A stretch of 64,000 nucleotides of DNA from Trichaptum fuscoviolaceum (lineage: Eukaryota; Basidiomycota; Agaricomycetes; Hymenochaetales; Trichaptaceae), in NCBI GenBank assembly GCA_910574455.1, contig CAJSYZ010000007.1, positions 930,001-994,000 of the forward strand, given 5' to 3'. Positions 11,883 to 21,574 of the stretch are shown piece by piece. A model generated the notes under the pieces. The model searched no databases and was not told the DNA's origin. It saw nothing but the letters and a program-made list of their open reading frames with translations. The position numbers and the translations under genes are program-made. The first letter of the stretch is position 1. Each line of letters opens with the position of its first letter.

Positions 11883-12782
11883 CGACTAAGATTCGTTGGA
11901 AGTGACTCCGACAGATCCTCCCAAAATCAAGCAGTGACATGTTATTGAACTTCCCGTCCTAAACCAGTTCACTAGTATTCCCCGAAGACTGAACTGCAAA
12001 GACCGTCTCGGATGGCGTTGGCAGTCTCGCGACGCAAGTCTGAATCTACTAGTCTTGTACATCCCCAAGTCTCCTCCTTATTAGCTGGTGTGTGTTTGGA
12101 ATCAAGTGGCTGGACTTGGAGGATTCTGTACCATTTGGAAGGTGAGTTTACTTCCCTAAGTTTGACCACGGATTGCTAATGTCTCGTACGAGCAGGGGTA
12201 TCTAGTGACACATTATGCACAAAATTGAATCTGCGGTGAAGCAGCAGTGTTAAATACGTCCGAGTCTATACCAGCGCTCCCATCGGCGACCGGCCTCAAT
12301 ACGGGCATGCACTTCATAAAAGTTTGCTCCTGCCTCCTTCTACGAGGCTGTTCTACCTCCTTCAGTATCGCTATGCTGTGTCCTAGTCTCGAGACCTGTG
12401 CTACAAGGTTCACGTCTAGTATCTTGGACATTCATTCATATTGACAGATTGCCGCTCATGCCTATTCTCAGCCCCTTCGTTCGCAAACTCGTAAATCCTT
12501 CACCAACTTACTCCTTTTGTCATTTATGTTTTAATACTATGAGCTGGTTTAACGAGTATGCCGAGCAGACTTTCACCACAGGCCTTACTGTGTCCTCCTT
12601 CTGAGTTCTGGATGTTCCATGAGCGTCGCGGCTTGTGTACGCTGTGCAGTTTTAGCGCTCATTTCGGATGCTGTACTGTAGTAGCGAGAAGCGCTGGCCT
12701 ACCTGGACACGAGGCTATGAACCACTACACGCCTTGCGCCGCCCTCCTACTCTCTTCCTTCCTCCTACCACCACCATCGAGA
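11883..12782. other. Intergenic DNA upstream of the 12783 gene
   Basis: No convincing coding sequence is seen. It presumably includes the promoter and 5' leader of the gene starting at 12783, but no clear TATA box was found. Confidence 0.35.
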
Positions 12783-15455
12783 ATGTCGACAACATCCGTT
12801 CCCCGTTCATCTCGCTTTCGTGTCCAGAGCGACACCGTGCTCGGAACAGCACACATACTCGCGCAGCTCGTCAAGGATGTGACAGATATTGCCAAGGTTC
12901 CCTTTGCCTCGGAGGCCGCCTCACTAGTGCTGTCATTGCTGGAAATCGCCAAGGTGAGTTGAATCAAAGTCTACATCTTTCTTCGCATCCTAACTAGTTT
13001 ATAGGGAGTTAAGGACAACAATGACGCGCGCGTGCGCCTGGTTACCACTGCGGCAACCTATCTCGTCAAGCTCAGACCTATTCTTAATAATCAAGATTCG
13101 TCAGAGGACATTCCTCCAGAGTTAAGGCTCCAACTAGAGGATTTTCAACAGTGAGCTGCCCAGATTTTCATGAGGCCATCATCTTTAAAGAACTACGTAC
13201 TAGTGCATTGGTTGAACTGAAAAATGACTTGGAGATGATGAAGAAGCAAACCGTTTGGAAGCGAGTCTTCGGAAAAGACCTTATTTCTACGACACTTCAA
13301 GACCGCAAGGATGCTCTGCAGGCTTCATATAATGCGCTACAGGTATGTATTAGATGTTGATTATATGAAAAGCACACTATTATGTTAATACGTTGCCCAG
13401 ATGTGGACAAATGTCAATACATATGCCTTGGTTCGAAAGTCTGCGAAAGAACCGGACGCCGATGATGGTGTAGGTCAACTCGATCCCGTTTGTTACCACA
13501 TTCTAATGGGCTATACCTAGATTCTTCGATTCGACCAATCCCAAGTAGTACTTAAAGCCACCATCAATGCAAATCGTGGATTTTTCTCCAACTTCCAGAC
13601 TGCCGAACTCCTTACGAATGGCTGTTGTCGTCCAGTGCTCGTAAAACGCCTCGCAAACAAGACAGTAAGCATGATGCAGACTTAGCTACAATGTTCTAAC
13701 TTGTCTCACAGGAACGAGACGATGAGGCGAGGAAGTGGCGACAGCTATGGTATTTTCGGTCTCTTGTCTCTCGGTCTTGTCTGATATCTTTAGCAGGCAT
13801 ACAAATCTCCCGCAGTTGGCTGGATGTTCAAACGACCGATCAACGATGCAGTTCATCCTTTTCCATGATACATGTCTGACATCCCAGACGGCGGAAATAC
13901 GTAGCTTAGCCGCATATGTTTTGGAGTTTTCTAGAACGCAGGATGTCTTTTCGTTGATCAACACAATAGTCGATTTCGTGAGTATTCTGTGCAGCTAGGC
14001 GAAACAAATGATTGAGATTTGGATGACAAACAGGCCAATGATGCTATTGTGAGTGATGTGTCGAAGTCCGTCGCTCCTGCTCAACGTGCTATAGTCGGCA
14101 ATCAGACATATGCAGGCAATGCTGAATTATGATGAGGATGAGACCGCTCGGCTTGCTAGGGTAAGCAATACTTGTTCCCGACATGTCTATTTCGCTCAAA
14201 ATGGTTTGCGAGCAGATCACGAAGTATACTTTGGGTGGTGACGGGCAAGTCGTTGTTACTCCCCCACTTCAATCTTTAGCCAAGTACGGTGGTGGTGTCC
14301 GGAATAGTGTATATAGCAATCTGTTTCCAGCATATGTACGCGATCAGATTTGCAGCATCTCTGACTCTGACATTGAACTAACTAGGGCACGAGCGAGGCT
14401 GCCATGCGGCGCTATTTTGCGCAGCTTGACGACATGCCCACACATGCTACGCTCACTGAGGTGCTTGATAGTGAGCAACTCGACAAATGGGCAGCTCTGG
14501 ACAGTCTTAGGGGTCAGCTTCGAATGACGCCTACCGGATATGAGAAGCCACAGCAATACTTCATACCGGAAACACGGTGGACATTGGCTGACTACTCCGT
14601 CGACATCGAACCAGGCGACTTTGGCGTGCTCGTTCCTGGAGAAAGAGAGGAGAACGCTTTCCGACGAGTGGGCAACTCCGCGGCGAACAAATCTGCTCTG
14701 TTTGAATATCAGTCACGGTATTGGGTGTATGACCGCGATGGTGTTTCCTTCGACGTAGTCTGTGAGCAGCCAATCACGTACGTCATTAACCTTGCTCAGT
14801 CAAGTTTGCTGCTGACGTTAAATATGATCATATGTAGGTGGAGACTCGATCCGATGACAGATGGCTGCATTTTCACTCACCAACACAAACAAAAGCTGAC
14901 ACACGCTGTCCATCGGTCGAAGCGATTTCTCCATCTGAGTGCTCCCAAAGACTGCGACGTGGATGAGCTGGTCTTCGGTGAGTTTATTTCTGTGCTGTGC
15001 TGTTGCAGGTCTGATGCCGGCTATGCCAGTCGTCAGCGTTTGGCGCCATCGCCATTATCAATATCATGATGCTCTCCGACACGAATCATTAGGAGAGAGC
15101 AAGGTCGCTGACGTCTACGCCAGTCTACCAATTTCGAACTCACACGAACTACTGTTCACGCACTGCGCTCCTGGCCTCTGTCCTGATTTCTGCGATCAAC
15201 CTCTCGACAGTGGGGTCAGCATAGAGAGATATGAGTGAGTCCTTAGTAAATGTACCATCCTACGACTACTCAAGTCCTTTCAGTGAGTATATAAACATCG
15301 AGTACGTCACTGTCCCGGTTGCGAAACGCACCGCAAATCTCGAAACACCTGCGGAAAACTCATATAGGCTCTGGGCGCCGAGCAGCAAGGAATATGAGTC
15401 AATCATTCCTCGACGGAACGAGACCGAGAAGCGCTCACCAGCGGAATGGCCTTAG
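12783..15455 (+). CDS. Multi-exon gene of unknown function; N-terminal helical domain reminiscent of fungal NLR-like proteins
   Basis: The first exons are 12783-12953 and 13005-13150, joined in phase 0 (intron GTGAGT...TATAG). The predicted N-terminus (TVLGTAHILAQLVKDVTDIA, then FASEAASLVLSLLEIAKG) resembles the helical N-terminal domain common in Agaricomycete STAND/NLR-like proteins. A later helical piece (LVELKNDLEMMKKQTVWKRV) fits the same domain. The join near 13151-13190 does not resolve in phase, so either an exon is misplaced or a frameshift exists. Downstream exons (about 13401-14160, 14220-14335, 14388-14780, 14838-14980, 15010-15235, 15290-15455) encode acidic, unfamiliar sequence with no P-loop seen; the last ends at TAG 15455. 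Function is not assigned. The lack of a nucleotide-binding domain means an NLR is not shown. Confidence 0.5.
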
Positions 15456-15691
15456 CTTCAGACTCTGCTTACATTGAATGTGAGTTCTTCCTCGGCTAGA
15501 CCATCGCATTCATCGAGTTGGTTTAGCTTCATCCGCCTGTTTGTCACCAGTCTGTTGCTTTATCCTTGCAGTAACACTCAACAATGATGTGTATGATAAG
15601 CCATGACAGCCCTATGTCGGCTCAAAACTCAATATCCCTGCCAATGGCAGTAGCCATGTACAATGTGCATATAGAGATCCACACAGCAAAG

Positions 15692-16500
15692 CTATATGAC
15701 GCACGCAGATTTCTGTAGAGGTAAATCAGTGGGTGATTCGAAGGATAATTATTATTTGCACATACCTTATGCCAGACCACATACACGAGCTCGACAGCAT
15801 GCTTCATCACTTCCTCCGGATTTTCGTGGAATGGTCCGTGGTTAATACCGTCCATCAAAGCGATTTTCAGATTTGTGAAAACTTTCTGTGCCTCCGAGAC
15901 CACTGCTTCCGTATCCACGAGTGCGTCCTGGGATGACAGCACAACAAGCACCGGGAATCCTTCCTGGCGAAGAGCATTTAGTGCAATGCTATCCGACTCT
16001 ATACGATGATGGACTGTCTGATATGCAGTATACCCCAGCCAAGCACTTTGAACGTCCTAGCGGCGCAATCGCCTCGCCTTCAATTCAGTCTCTGATGCAG
16101 CGTCGATTGAAGGTCGAATATGCTGCCTATGAAATGTAGAGCAGCCGCTTGCACCTCAACTGCACTGGCTTTCGGGTCGAATAGGACTGCGCATTCCTTC
16201 TTACACAACGGCGTGAGGAGAGTGAACTCGTTCGCGCGAAGGAGTCCGCCGAGATAGACGATGCCGGAGAATGTGTTCGGAGAAAGATGAGCAGTTAAAT
16301 CAGCGATTCTGGGATTAGTATGGAAATATATAGACCTCAGAGACTGTAATAAATGATGAGAATTCACCTTCCAGGCTCCTGTTCAACGAATGCGCAAGCT
16401 TATAATATGTTTGGAACTCTGGTCTGCGTTCTCTTGGGAAACCAATGTATTGCTCTATGATGAAAGCTACTGTCTCAATAGACAGTGGAAAAGTGAAAGA
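15692..16500 (-). pseudogene. Partial alpha/beta-hydrolase-like gene
   Basis: Minus-strand exons encode what looks like the C-terminal half of an alpha/beta hydrolase. The motif VLVVLSSQDALVDTEAV suits the acid loop and MDGINHGPFHENPEEV suits the catalytic histidine loop. Exon 16056-15766 joins 15712-15692 (intron 15713-15765), ending HKKSACVI before a TAG. An upstream piece (RIADLTAHLSPNTFSGIVYL, about 16100-16308) lacks the expected G-x-S-x-G nucleophile elbow, and its splice phases to neighbours do not work cleanly. No start codon region is evident before the TFIIB fragment begins at 16516. It is most likely a broken or truncated gene. Confidence 0.45.
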
Positions 16501-16515
16501 ACATATAAGCGAGAA

Positions 16516-17095
16516 TCATCGATACGATCTCTCATCTGGAAGGTTTTCCACCTTCGCCTTTCCGGATTCGACCCATTTCTTCTTTATGAGCCTCTCCTTG
16601 TAGCCAAAATATATCCGGTACATTACCTTGATAGTATTCTCACAGACACCCGCCACTTGACTGATCACCTTCGCGGACTTCGGCTGCCCGAGAAGGTGAC
16701 ATGAAAAGTAGATTGCGCCCCCAGCAACCGAGACGGGGCTACGACCGTCACCAATGGACTGGTGACGGGCAAGCCTGATCACTTTACCACAGATGGCCTG
16801 GAAATGGTGGGGTAGATCTGAATGGTTGCAGAAGCGGACCAACAGGTCCTCGGCGCCTGTGGCTTGCGACGGGCTGGCAGCTGAGTTTCTATCATGCGCG
16901 CGCGGCGAAAGGTTGAAGGCCAGCTCGAGTGCCTTGTAGCACTGTCCAAGTGTCGTCTTTGAGACGTGGGTCAGCTTGCTAATCTCGCCGAACGTCCGGG
17001 GAACATGCGCCCGACGACACGCGACGAAAATGCAGGCCCCGATGACTGAGTGCATCGAGGTTCTTTCACTCTCTTCATATGAACGCTTGTACAGC
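16516..17095 (-). pseudogene. TFIIB C-terminal fragment, first tandem copy
   Basis: The open frame encodes the two cyclin-like repeats of transcription factor IIB from the middle of repeat 1 to the C-terminus: VPRTFGEISKLTHVSKTTLG, then DLLVRFCNHSDLPHHFQAIC and IYFSCHLLGQPKSAKVISQ, ending at a TGA at 16516. The N-terminal zinc ribbon, B-finger and first half of repeat 1 are absent, so it cannot be a complete TFIIB, which is usually about 340 residues. An ATG at 17055 is present but lies inside the fold. It lies directly next to a second partial copy. Confidence 0.75.
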
Positions 17096-17446
17096 TACGA
17101 CCATCACCAATGGACTGGTCACGGGCAAGCCTGATCACTTTACCACAGATGGCCTGGAAATGGTGGGGTAGATCTGAATGGTTGCAGAAGCGGACCAACA
17201 GGTCCTCGGCGCTTAGGGCTCGCGACGGGCTGCCAGATGAGTTTCTATCCTGCGCTCCCGGCGAAAGGTTGAATACCTGCTCGAGTGCCTTGTAGCACTG
17301 TCCAAGTGTCGTCTTTGAGACGTGGGTCAGCTTGCTAATCTCGCCGAACGTCCGGGGAACATACGCCTGACGACACGTGACGAAAATGATGACTGCATCG
17401 CGGTTCTTTCTCATCAGCAGATTCTCTTCATAGGAACGCTTGTACA
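17096..17446 (-). pseudogene. TFIIB fragment, second tandem copy
   Basis: This repeats the segment from the QLYKRSYEE region to KVIRLARDQSIGDGRS of the first copy, then breaks off in a junction with it. Substitutions such as LELAFNLSPRA to LEQVFNLSPGA show that the duplication is not recent. It is followed at 17455 by a hairpin repeat. It is a partial tandem duplication and not a functional gene. Confidence 0.7.
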
Positions 17447-17454
17447 GCTGTTTT

Positions 17455-17520
17455 GCAACAAGCAGGTAGTGGCTGTGAGTTCCTCACAGCAGAGCCCGCT
17501 ACCCGTGGATGGGTGTGAGG
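17455..17520 (+). repeat. Right-part hairpin repeat copy R5
   Basis: It contains GCTGTGAG-TTC-CTCACAGC and CCCGCTACCC, then continues with unit sequence shared with 10015-10270. Confidence 0.6.
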
Positions 17521-17600
17521 TTATTGTTAGAGAGAAAAAACATTTTTTCTTTACATCCGTACATACAAAATTCTATTATGTTATAATTACACACCTGATT

Positions 17601-17640
17601 TCGGAAGGGGTACAAAAAGCTCGGAAGGGGTACAAAAAGC
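17601..17640 (+). repeat. 20-bp tandem duplication
   Basis: TCGGAAGGGGTACAAAAAGC occurs twice in a row. The homologous unit at about 10135-10155 has it once. Confidence 0.8.
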
Positions 17641-17763
17641 AAATCACATCAACCTGGAGAATTGGATGCACGAAGTTCTCATCGGCTTGTAGGTCCTTGT
17701 ACTCATGTTGCGAGAAGAACTGCATGACGTCCACGAGAGCATTTGTGCTTGTAACACCTAGCT

Positions 17764-19197
17764 ATAGATCCAACAAATTATTCACGGTTCCTCCTAAACG
17801 ATTTGCATCACTCACCTGAGCTGTTGTGCCAACAGTTGCCACCGCCGTGAGCAGGTATACACTCTCATCCTTCCTCTTCCAACTCTCCTTGTCGCGCTTC
17901 TTCCTGTTGTGCTCCTCCAGTCCGTTCCCTACTAGCGTTAAGAGGACTTCGGTTGTCTCAGCCTCGAAACCTGAGGCAACGAGTACAGGGAGAACATTGG
18001 CCGCAGCTTGTCGCCACGTGATTCCCTCCGTAGTCAACCCGCCAATGGACCAAGAGGACACCACGAAAGAAAGGTCGACTGGGACATACTCCAGAGTATC
18101 GTCCTCAAATTGTTCCACTACGTGTTCTGCAGGTTAAGGTAATATCAGTAAAAAGATGAGCGCGATTAAAGAAGCTTGCGCACCTCGTAATGTGACATTG
18201 GGGACAACTACGCCATTGAACACAACCTTAATCATCTCCCTTTCCGCTAACGTCGCCTTGTAAGTTTCCTGATCGAATGACCGTGCTGAGGAAGCGTAGT
18301 CCCTGACTGACCAGCCTGTCACATGCTATCTGACCTCCACCGAGATGTCCCCACAGAGCTGTGGCCGGTACGGTATTCGAAGACGAGAGGGCCTCCGGGA
18401 ATCGATGCGTATAAAGCTTGGCGAGCACGAATAGCGAAGTTTTGATTTGGGTGAGGAAAGAGGGAGTCAAATCGTCGGGATCACTGCGCATGGTCCCAAG
18501 CAAGGAACTTAGTGAGCACTCCCAGCTCGGCGCCAGAGAAAGCGGAGTGCGAGTCTTCAAAGGTGGGCGGCACATCCTGGCACGTCAAGTCGTAGAAGAA
18601 TGACAGAAGCATGACCTGAGCCTGCGCATCGCTTCAGTTCCCAATCCATTCAGAAGATTGGTGGCGGTGTGTTCGAAGATCTGGAGGAAGGTGCTCGAGA
18701 AGCGGCGAAGTTGATCATTGAGTAAAGCGAGTCCGAGCGTATTTCAGAACGCCAAGGCGCGAAGATCGAGCGGCAGTTTCGAGAACAGAGACATTTGTCG
18801 GATAATTTGCAGCGTCGGGCGAGAGTGAAGAGACGAGCTGATCAATGAGATCTGGCCACTGTTCGAGGAAATTGTACTTGACGAGAATGGACACGGCCTC
18901 CGCAACCTGCGCTCGTAATGTCTTGTCCGCTGGACTCGAAAGCGCGATTATTGCAGGGACCAGCTGACCCTTCAGCTGCGTCTCCTCTGCGTCTCCTCTG
19001 CGTCCGCCAAAGGCAAGTCTTCATCCTCCCATCGCCGTTTGATCGTGTTCTTGAGATAGACACTGGCTGCGAACCGCACCGAACGGTCTTGGAAAACAAT
19101 GAGTGTGAGCTGAAGGAGGATAGCAAAGAAAGCGGAGTGCAAGTCTTCAAAGGTGGGCGGCAGATCCTGGCAGGTCAAGTCGTAGAAGATTGACAAA
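17764..19197 (-). pseudogene. Truncated exportin-2 (CSE1) fragment, copy B
   Basis: It is a diverged duplicate of 10280-11700 with the same boundaries: MEQFEDDTLEYVPVDLS at about 18090-18118, LTCQDLPPTFEDLHSAFFA at about 19130-19180 and SVRFAASVYLKNTIKRRW at about 19030-19095. The scrap encoding FEDLHSAFFA again precedes the N-terminal part, so that rearrangement predates the duplication. Short duplications (a repeated GCGTCTCCTCT near 18980) break the frame further. The C-terminal half of exportin-2 is missing. It is not expected to be functional. Confidence 0.65.
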
Positions 19198-19435
19198 AAC
19201 ACAATATATTAGCAATGTCATTTACATGTAGGAATCAGAAAGAAACTCACAAGGACGCGTGGCCATTAAGAGTGTCAATACGTGAGTCCGACTCTGAGGA
19301 AAGGAGAAGGAAGAGTACACACGTTGAACGTTGGCGAGGACACGGCGCAATGTCTCAGATTGCGTCATCGCTAGTGTCATCAGAAGTTTCCAATGGAATG
19401 CCTTCCTTAAGATGAAGGAATTCCCTTTACAGGCA

Positions 19436-19522
19436 ATTTCACGTGACCTTTTGACTTTTGGCGGGCGCTGGACACGGTTGCATACCCTAAGAATACCCAG
19501 CTACCCAAGGGGTAGCGGGAAT
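19436..19522 (+). repeat. Left-part hairpin repeat copy R6
   Basis: It ends in a perfect 7-bp hairpin: GCTACCC (19500-19506), loop AAG, GGGTAGC (19510-19516). It sits beyond exportin-2 copy B as R4 does beyond copy A. Confidence 0.6.
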
Positions 19523-19886
19523 GTCGCTGATCGTCTTCGGGAGCGAAAGCCGATCACACCAGCTCGAGATTTCGCCAAAGGTCTGCATGAGGTTTCGCTC
19601 CGATTGCGACGCCTTTCCACAGGCAGCAGCATGCTGAAACTTCATCACAAAAATGGGTCGGAGTTGGCAATGTCCCTGCCCTAAACTGGCCTTGAGGATA
19701 CCATTGGCCGTAAGTCTGCATAATTAATGATAATAATGCATTGCTATTATGCAAATTCAACAGCCACATGATTAAAAATTAGGGCATCCAGATAATACCG
19801 ACTTAATTTGCTGTAATTTCTCGCAGAATTACAATATAGTTAGGCTATTGTAGACTTATTGTGATAAATAATGTTATTACAAGCTA
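19523..19886. other. AT-rich intergenic DNA
   Basis: Nothing is recognised here. The right end contains the TA target site of the truncated pogo-like element. Confidence 0.4.
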
Positions 19887-20667
19887 CAGTAGAAACTGCG
19901 TACAAGCATTACTATATATAAGCATAACTCACTTTAAGCATGGAAAATTGAATCTACCAGCTTGGTAGTTAATGATTTGAGCTGTTATAAGCATAAACTG
20001 TACAGAAGCATTAGCATAGCTTTGTGGTGCAAATTTAATAGGGATATGCTTAACCACAGAGTCACATTTCTGTGGTTGAACCGCATTTTTTTGGTTGAAC
20101 CACACAAAAAGAGTATATATGTGTACGGATTTGGTCAACTTGAACTCACCCACTTTTTCACAATGCCTCCTTTGGAAATTGGATGTGCTCAAAATGCTGA
20201 TGGCAGTCTTAAAGAGGCTCACGAAATTGAGTTTCAGCACTCATGGTCGACATCTCCAATTAATCTTACTGCCAGTGTTCCCGCGCCTGCACCAGTCTTG
20301 GATACACAGGCAATTGATTCCGCATTACAGAAGGATCCCGCCCACGGAAAGGTCGCGAAGAAGAAAGGACGGAAACCAAAGATTATTACAAACTCTCGCC
20401 ACTCAACTACTGCTGCACTACCACAGCAGAAGCTTCGCAACTCTCTCACATACAATGACAAGATTGATATACTCAATTTTATGGAGGGCCCGGGTGCCGG
20501 ATGGTCGCAAGCAGCAGTTGCAGAGCATTTTCGAGCATTGCTCAACTTTCCGAAGTTAAACCAATCAACTATCAGTCTTATTAAGAAGAAACAAGCCCAG
20601 CTTCGAGAGATTGAAGGCAAAAGCGAGGCCGAACGATGCTTTAAAAGACCTCGCCGCACTCGCTTTC
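19887..20667 (+). mobile_element. pogo-like transposon copy 1, truncated
   Basis: The left end begins CAGTAGAAACTGCGTA after TA (19885-19886) and is nearly identical to the complete copy at 31703. The element breaks off at 20667, where the LTR of copy A2 begins. Its right half is not found on the other side of A2. Confidence 0.85.
20163..20667 (+). pseudogene. pogo-like transposase, N-terminal part
   Basis: The frame opens at ATG 20163 (MPPLEIGCAQNADG) and includes a basic AT-hook-like KKKGRKPK and the first helix-turn-helix (SLTYNDKIDILNFM to TISLIKKKQAQL). It is interrupted after residues RPRRTRF by the A2 LTR. Compared with copy 2 this copy keeps a C at about 20219, so its 5' frame is intact. 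The DDE catalytic region is absent. Confidence 0.8.
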
Positions 20668-21485
20668 TGTCGAGATCCCGGGCTCCTTTTCTCATTTCCC
20701 GCACTTTCCCGCCAAGGATCCCGACATGAGCAGACAATCCCGCGGGGAGAATCCCGCCATTGGATTCCCCGCGCGAAACCTCATTCCCGAATCGCACGAT
20801 CCCATGCTCACGTGACTTATCCCGCACCACCGTCCCGGCAACCATGCACGCATACACACACTCATTTACGACGACCCGCCACGGCACACGTACATTCACT
20901 TATCAACATACGCTCATTAATCCGTTAGTACCTCAAGGTGACGACCTGCAACAGTCTGGCATACCTAGTCTGGCTAGTCGCGGCCCCGGACCGGACGCTG
21001 ACGTCCACGGACAGGCCGTAGCCATCTGGAGAGACGGGATAGACATGCCTAGCAGTGCGGTCGTAGCATGTATCGTTTGTAGTAGATAGGTGCGCATTGC
21101 GCAAGGACACTTAGCGTAGATTAACTATACAGTCTTTACGAAGTAGATAAATAGCTGTAGGCATCGTAAGGAGCACCCCACTTTTGACCTCTTGTGGAGT
21201 GCTTCCTTAGGTGCGATCTCTCTCTTTTCTCCTGTGTAGTTAGTTGCGCAATACTTACTTGTGGAGTGCTTCCTTAGGGATCCGCTTACTTGACGTTCAA
21301 AGCAGTGAAGAGTCCTAGCTGGCCTTGAGAATCCCGCGACGCGCCTGGATAGAATCCCGCGCGTTTCCCGCCTGAATTCCCACGCTCGTTCCCAGTCGCG
21401 AATCCAGATTCCCGAACGCGGGTTCTTGTCGCGAATTCCAGTTTCCCGAAACTGTTTCCCGCTACAATTCCCGACGGTCGTAACA
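20668..21485 (+). repeat. 5' LTR of copy A2
   Basis: It begins TGTCGAGATCCCGG and ends GGTCGTAACA. TATA-like ATAAATA is at 21147-21153 and the predicted transcript start is at ACTTTTGACCT (21180-21190), about 30 bp downstream. Inverted arms AAGGAGCACCCCAC and GTGGAGTGCTTCCTT surround that sequence. Confidence 0.9.
21147..21153 (+). promoter_or_regulatory. TATA-like box in the A2 LTR
   Basis: ATAAATA lies 27-33 bp before the ACTTTTGACCT sequence inferred to be the 5' end of the element's RNA. The same arrangement is in all A-family LTRs. Confidence 0.45.
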
Positions 21486-21487
21486 TT

Positions 21488-21498
21488 AGGTCAAAAGT
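21488..21498 (+). promoter_or_regulatory. Self-primer binding site of copy A2
   Basis: AGGTCAAAAGT, two bases after the LTR, is the exact complement of ACTTTTGACCT at 21180-21190. This is the geometry of Tf1-type self-priming, in which the RNA 5' end anneals to the primer site. Confidence 0.6.
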
Positions 21499-21574
21499 CC
21501 TGGCTCACCGCCGCTCGGACTCGACACCCTCACGCTCTTTACTTCTACCCCCGCACCCGTACCGCCGACCCGCG

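Noticed and set aside
17458..19516. Calling the hairpin units Helitrons
   Set aside because: No Rep/helicase, no TC 5' end and no CTRR 3' end were seen; only the hairpin and gene-fragment content fit.
20760..21089. Recurrent 109-residue frame in every A-family LTR (for example 8558-8887 and 55584-55913)
   Set aside because: It repeats only because the LTR repeats, has no protein-like features, and antisense and other frames in the LTR are equally open.
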